Positions 62,380-64,000 of a stretch of DNA of 64,000 nucleotides are shown here, one piece after another (position 1 is the first letter of the stretch; each line of letters starts with the position of its first letter). Made by a program: the position numbers and the translations under genes. Location of the stretch: the NCBI RefSeq assembly GCF_003987555.1, contig NZ_NGJW01000007.1, positions 1 through 64,000 on the forward strand. The letters are read 5' to 3'. The notes beneath the pieces are model-generated. The model was not told the DNA's origin, made no database searches, and saw only the letters and a list, made by a program, of their open reading frames with translations. Source of the DNA: Vagococcus lutrae (GTDB lineage Bacteria > Bacillota > Bacilli > Lactobacillales > Vagococcaceae).

Positions 62380-63045
62380 CTATTGAAATAAATCTGTGCC
62401 AATCCTAATAAACGTCGCTCCTTCTTCCAAAGCGATTTGATAGTCTTGACTCATTCCCATACTCAACTCTGTACAAGGTGCATAGCCTTTATTTAAACGC
62501 TGCACATCTTGACTTAAATCCTTGAGTTGTTTAAAACAATTTCGAATAAGTTGTTTATCAGACGTATTTGGTGCCATTGTCATTAAACCAACCACTCTGA
62601 TTTTATCATATTTTTCAAGCTCGTCAATAAAAGACACTAATGCATCAGGTGAAATCCCTTGTTTTGTGGTTTCACCTGATACATTCACTTGAATAAAACA
62701 TTTAATTTCATGTTCAGCTCGCTTTTGAATCTCTTGAGCTGTTTTTAATCGATCAAGGGCATGAAAATAGTCAATGTTGTTAATCACATCTTTGACTTTA
62801 CGCGTTTGTAAAGGTCCGATAAAATGCCAAACAAACTTTGAACAATCAGCTAATTCAATTTTCTTTTTTAACAGCAAGTCCGTACGGTTTTCAGCAATAT
62901 CATATTGACCTAAATGATAGAGTTCTCTCATCACGTCGCTTTCAACATACTTTGTCACCGCGATTAATTTCGCAGTAGGTGACGTTAAATGATAGGTTGA
63001 TAGCTCCTGCTGAATTTTATTTAAATTGTTAGCTAACTTTTTCAT
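62380..63045 (-). CDS. YggS-family pyridoxal-phosphate homeostasis protein
   Basis: A 221-residue PLP-binding protein (YggS/YlmE/PLPBP) that keeps B6 vitamers and amino-acid pools in balance. The PLP lysine is in KLIAVTKYVE (about residue 31), with HFIGPLQTRK (about 74), VGLMTMAP (about 149) and the C-terminal LSMGMSQDYQIALEEGATFIRIG (landmark SMGMSQDY, about 196). It lies between ftsZ and sepF as in most Firmicutes. Confidence 0.93.
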   Translation of the reverse strand: MKKLANNLNKIQQELSTYHLTSPTAKLIAVTKYVESDVMRELYHLGQYDIAENRTDLLLKKKIELADCSKFVWHFIGPLQTRKVKDVINNIDYFHALDRLKTAQEIQKRAEHEIKCFIQVNVSGETTKQGISPDALVSFIDELEKYDKIRVVGLMTMAPNTSDKQLIRNCFKQLKDLSQDVQRLNKGYAPCTELSMGMSQDYQIALEEGATFIRIGTDLFQ

Positions 63046-63051
63046 AACTTC

Positions 63052-64000
63052 TTACCTTTTACGACGGAAAAATGGAGGTGTATCTAACTCATCGTCCTCT
63101 TTTTTCTCTACTTCTTTTTTAAAAGTATCGATTTCCTTCTTTTCAATCGGTTCAAATTCTGTCGTGTCTACCGCATGACGTTCATTTGGCTCACGACGGA
63201 TATCCCAGTCACCGAATGCACTTTCTTCTTCCTCTTCTTTTGCACTAACAGTTGCTTCCGTTACTGCTGGACGCTCTGTTGGTTGAAAAGTTTGACGGGG
63301 TGCTTTAGAAGCTACGCGAGTCTTTTTTTTTTCCTTTTTTGTAGGGTCAATTCCTGTCGCGATAACAGTCACAATAATTTCATCTGTTAATGCTTCGTTA
63401 ATTGATGTTCCTAGAATGATGTTCACATCGCCATCAGCTGCAGCTGCTACAATATCAGAAGCATCTTGTGCTTCGAACAATGTCATATCTAAGCCACCAG
63501 TAATATTTAACAAGACTTGTTCTGCACCATCGATAGATGTTTCTAATAATGGTGATGAAATAGCTTGTTTTGTCGCTTGAATGACACGATCTTCACCTGT
63601 AGCTGAACCGATACCCATTAAAGCAGTTCCTTGATTTTCCATGACTGTTTTAACATCGGCAAAGTCTAAGTTGACATAGCCAGGTGCCGTAATTAAATCA
63701 GAGATACCTTGAACCCCTTGACGTAAAACATTGTCAGCTTCACGGAAAGCTTCTAAGATTGGTGTTTTCTTATCAACTACTTCTAATAGGCGGTTATTTG
63801 AGATAATTAATAATGTATCAACATGTTCTTTCAATGCTGAGATACCTTCGGCTGCAAAACGGCCACGTTTTGGTCCTTCAAAACCGAATGGACGTGTAAC
63901 CACACCAACTGTCAAAGCACCTAAGTCTTTCGCAATACGAGCTACTTCAGGAGCAGCACCAGTACCTGTTCCCCCACCCATACCAGCGGTGATGAAAATC
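63052..64000 (-). CDS. ftsZ: Cell-division GTPase FtsZ, C-terminal part (5' end outside window)
   Basis: FtsZ polymerises into the division ring. The visible part starts at the tubulin signature [16 protein letters not shown], so about 100 N-terminal residues lie beyond the right edge. The T7 loop region ([11 protein letters not shown]), the C-terminal linker with [11 protein letters not shown], and a C-terminal tail [10 protein letters not shown] that binds SepF and FtsA can be seen. The frame is open to the window end. It is 6 bases upstream of the yggS homologue. Confidence 0.96.
   Translation of the reverse strand, partial: IFITAGMGGGTGTGAAPEVARIAKDLGALTVGVVTRPFGFEGPKRGRFAAEGISALKEHVDTLLIISNNRLLEVVDKKTPILEAFREADNVLRQGVQGISDLITAPGYVNLDFADVKTVMENQGTALMGIGSATGEDRVIQATKQAISSPLLETSIDGAEQVLLNITGGLDMTLFEAQDASDIVAAAADGDVNIILGTSINEALTDEIIVTVIATGIDPTKKEKKKTRVASKAPRQTFQPTERPAVTEATVSAKEEEEESAFGDWDIRREPNERHAVDTTEFEPIEKKEIDTFKKEVEKKEDDELDTPPFFRRKR

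Overview
The window looks like a chromosomal segment of a low-GC Gram-positive coccus of the order Lactobacillales, most likely Enterococcaceae and perhaps Vagococcus. That assignment is an inference. It rests on gene order (ddl-murF-cshA-acpS; gmk-rpoZ-priA-def-fmt-rsmB-prpC-prkC; ftsZ-yggS-sepF-ylmG-ylmH-divIVA-ileS), a PASTA kinase, a multi-LysM glucosaminidase, a class A sortase and a SAM-III (SMK) riboswitch on metK. No rRNA or tRNA gene was seen. Most genes lie on the minus strand.

Layout. 1-353: the right end of an ISL3-family insertion sequence. 358-13760: a minus-strand housekeeping block running yicC, gmk, rpoZ, priA, def, fmt, rsmB, prpC, prkC, rsgA, rpe, thiN. A ccdA-tlpA thiol-redox pair with its own upstream region sits between prkC and rsgA. 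13793-16208: a PC4-like protein, a large patatin-like protein and a small unknown protein. 16236-23513: acpS, cshA, murF, ddl, an unknown gene, sortase A, a small phosphatase and a YaiI-family protein. 23568-28638: leuS with a T-box leader, then an N-acetylglucosaminidase with eight LysM modules. 28915-32930: a HAAS/DUF4097-like membrane pair, a PAP2 phosphatase and the tRNA wobble-modification pair mnmL-mnmM. 32993-36738: an MFS exporter, metK with its SMK box, and an unknown membrane protein.

36834-39192 holds rplL, rplJ, rplA and rplK with their RNA control elements: an L10 leader and two elements resembling the L1-binding site of 23S rRNA. Between rplK and nusG lies an amino-acid catabolism block (39401-47658). 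It contains the two-subunit L-serine dehydratase, an XRE-cupin regulator, and a five-gene operon: a glycyl-radical trans-4-hydroxyproline dehydratase (HypD), a GATE-domain permease, the radical-SAM activase, pyrroline-5-carboxylate reductase and a PpnP-like cupin. Hydroxyproline would be dehydrated to pyrroline-5-carboxylate and reduced to proline, an anaerobic electron sink. The hypD transcript appears to begin with a promoter followed by an intrinsic terminator in its 5' leader, a candidate attenuator.

47699-49496: nusG, secE, rpmG and the c-di-AMP-binding CBS protein gene. 49611-56686: a type I-B CRISPR-Cas locus (cas6-cas8b-cas7-cas5-cas3, then a leader and an array of nine intact repeats plus one decayed repeat) with no cas1, cas2 or cas4. 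56785-64000: ileS with a T-box leader and the distal part of the division cluster down to a partial ftsZ. The CRISPR locus, the hydroxyproline operon and the RNA elements of the ribosomal-protein genes are the parts most worth a second look.
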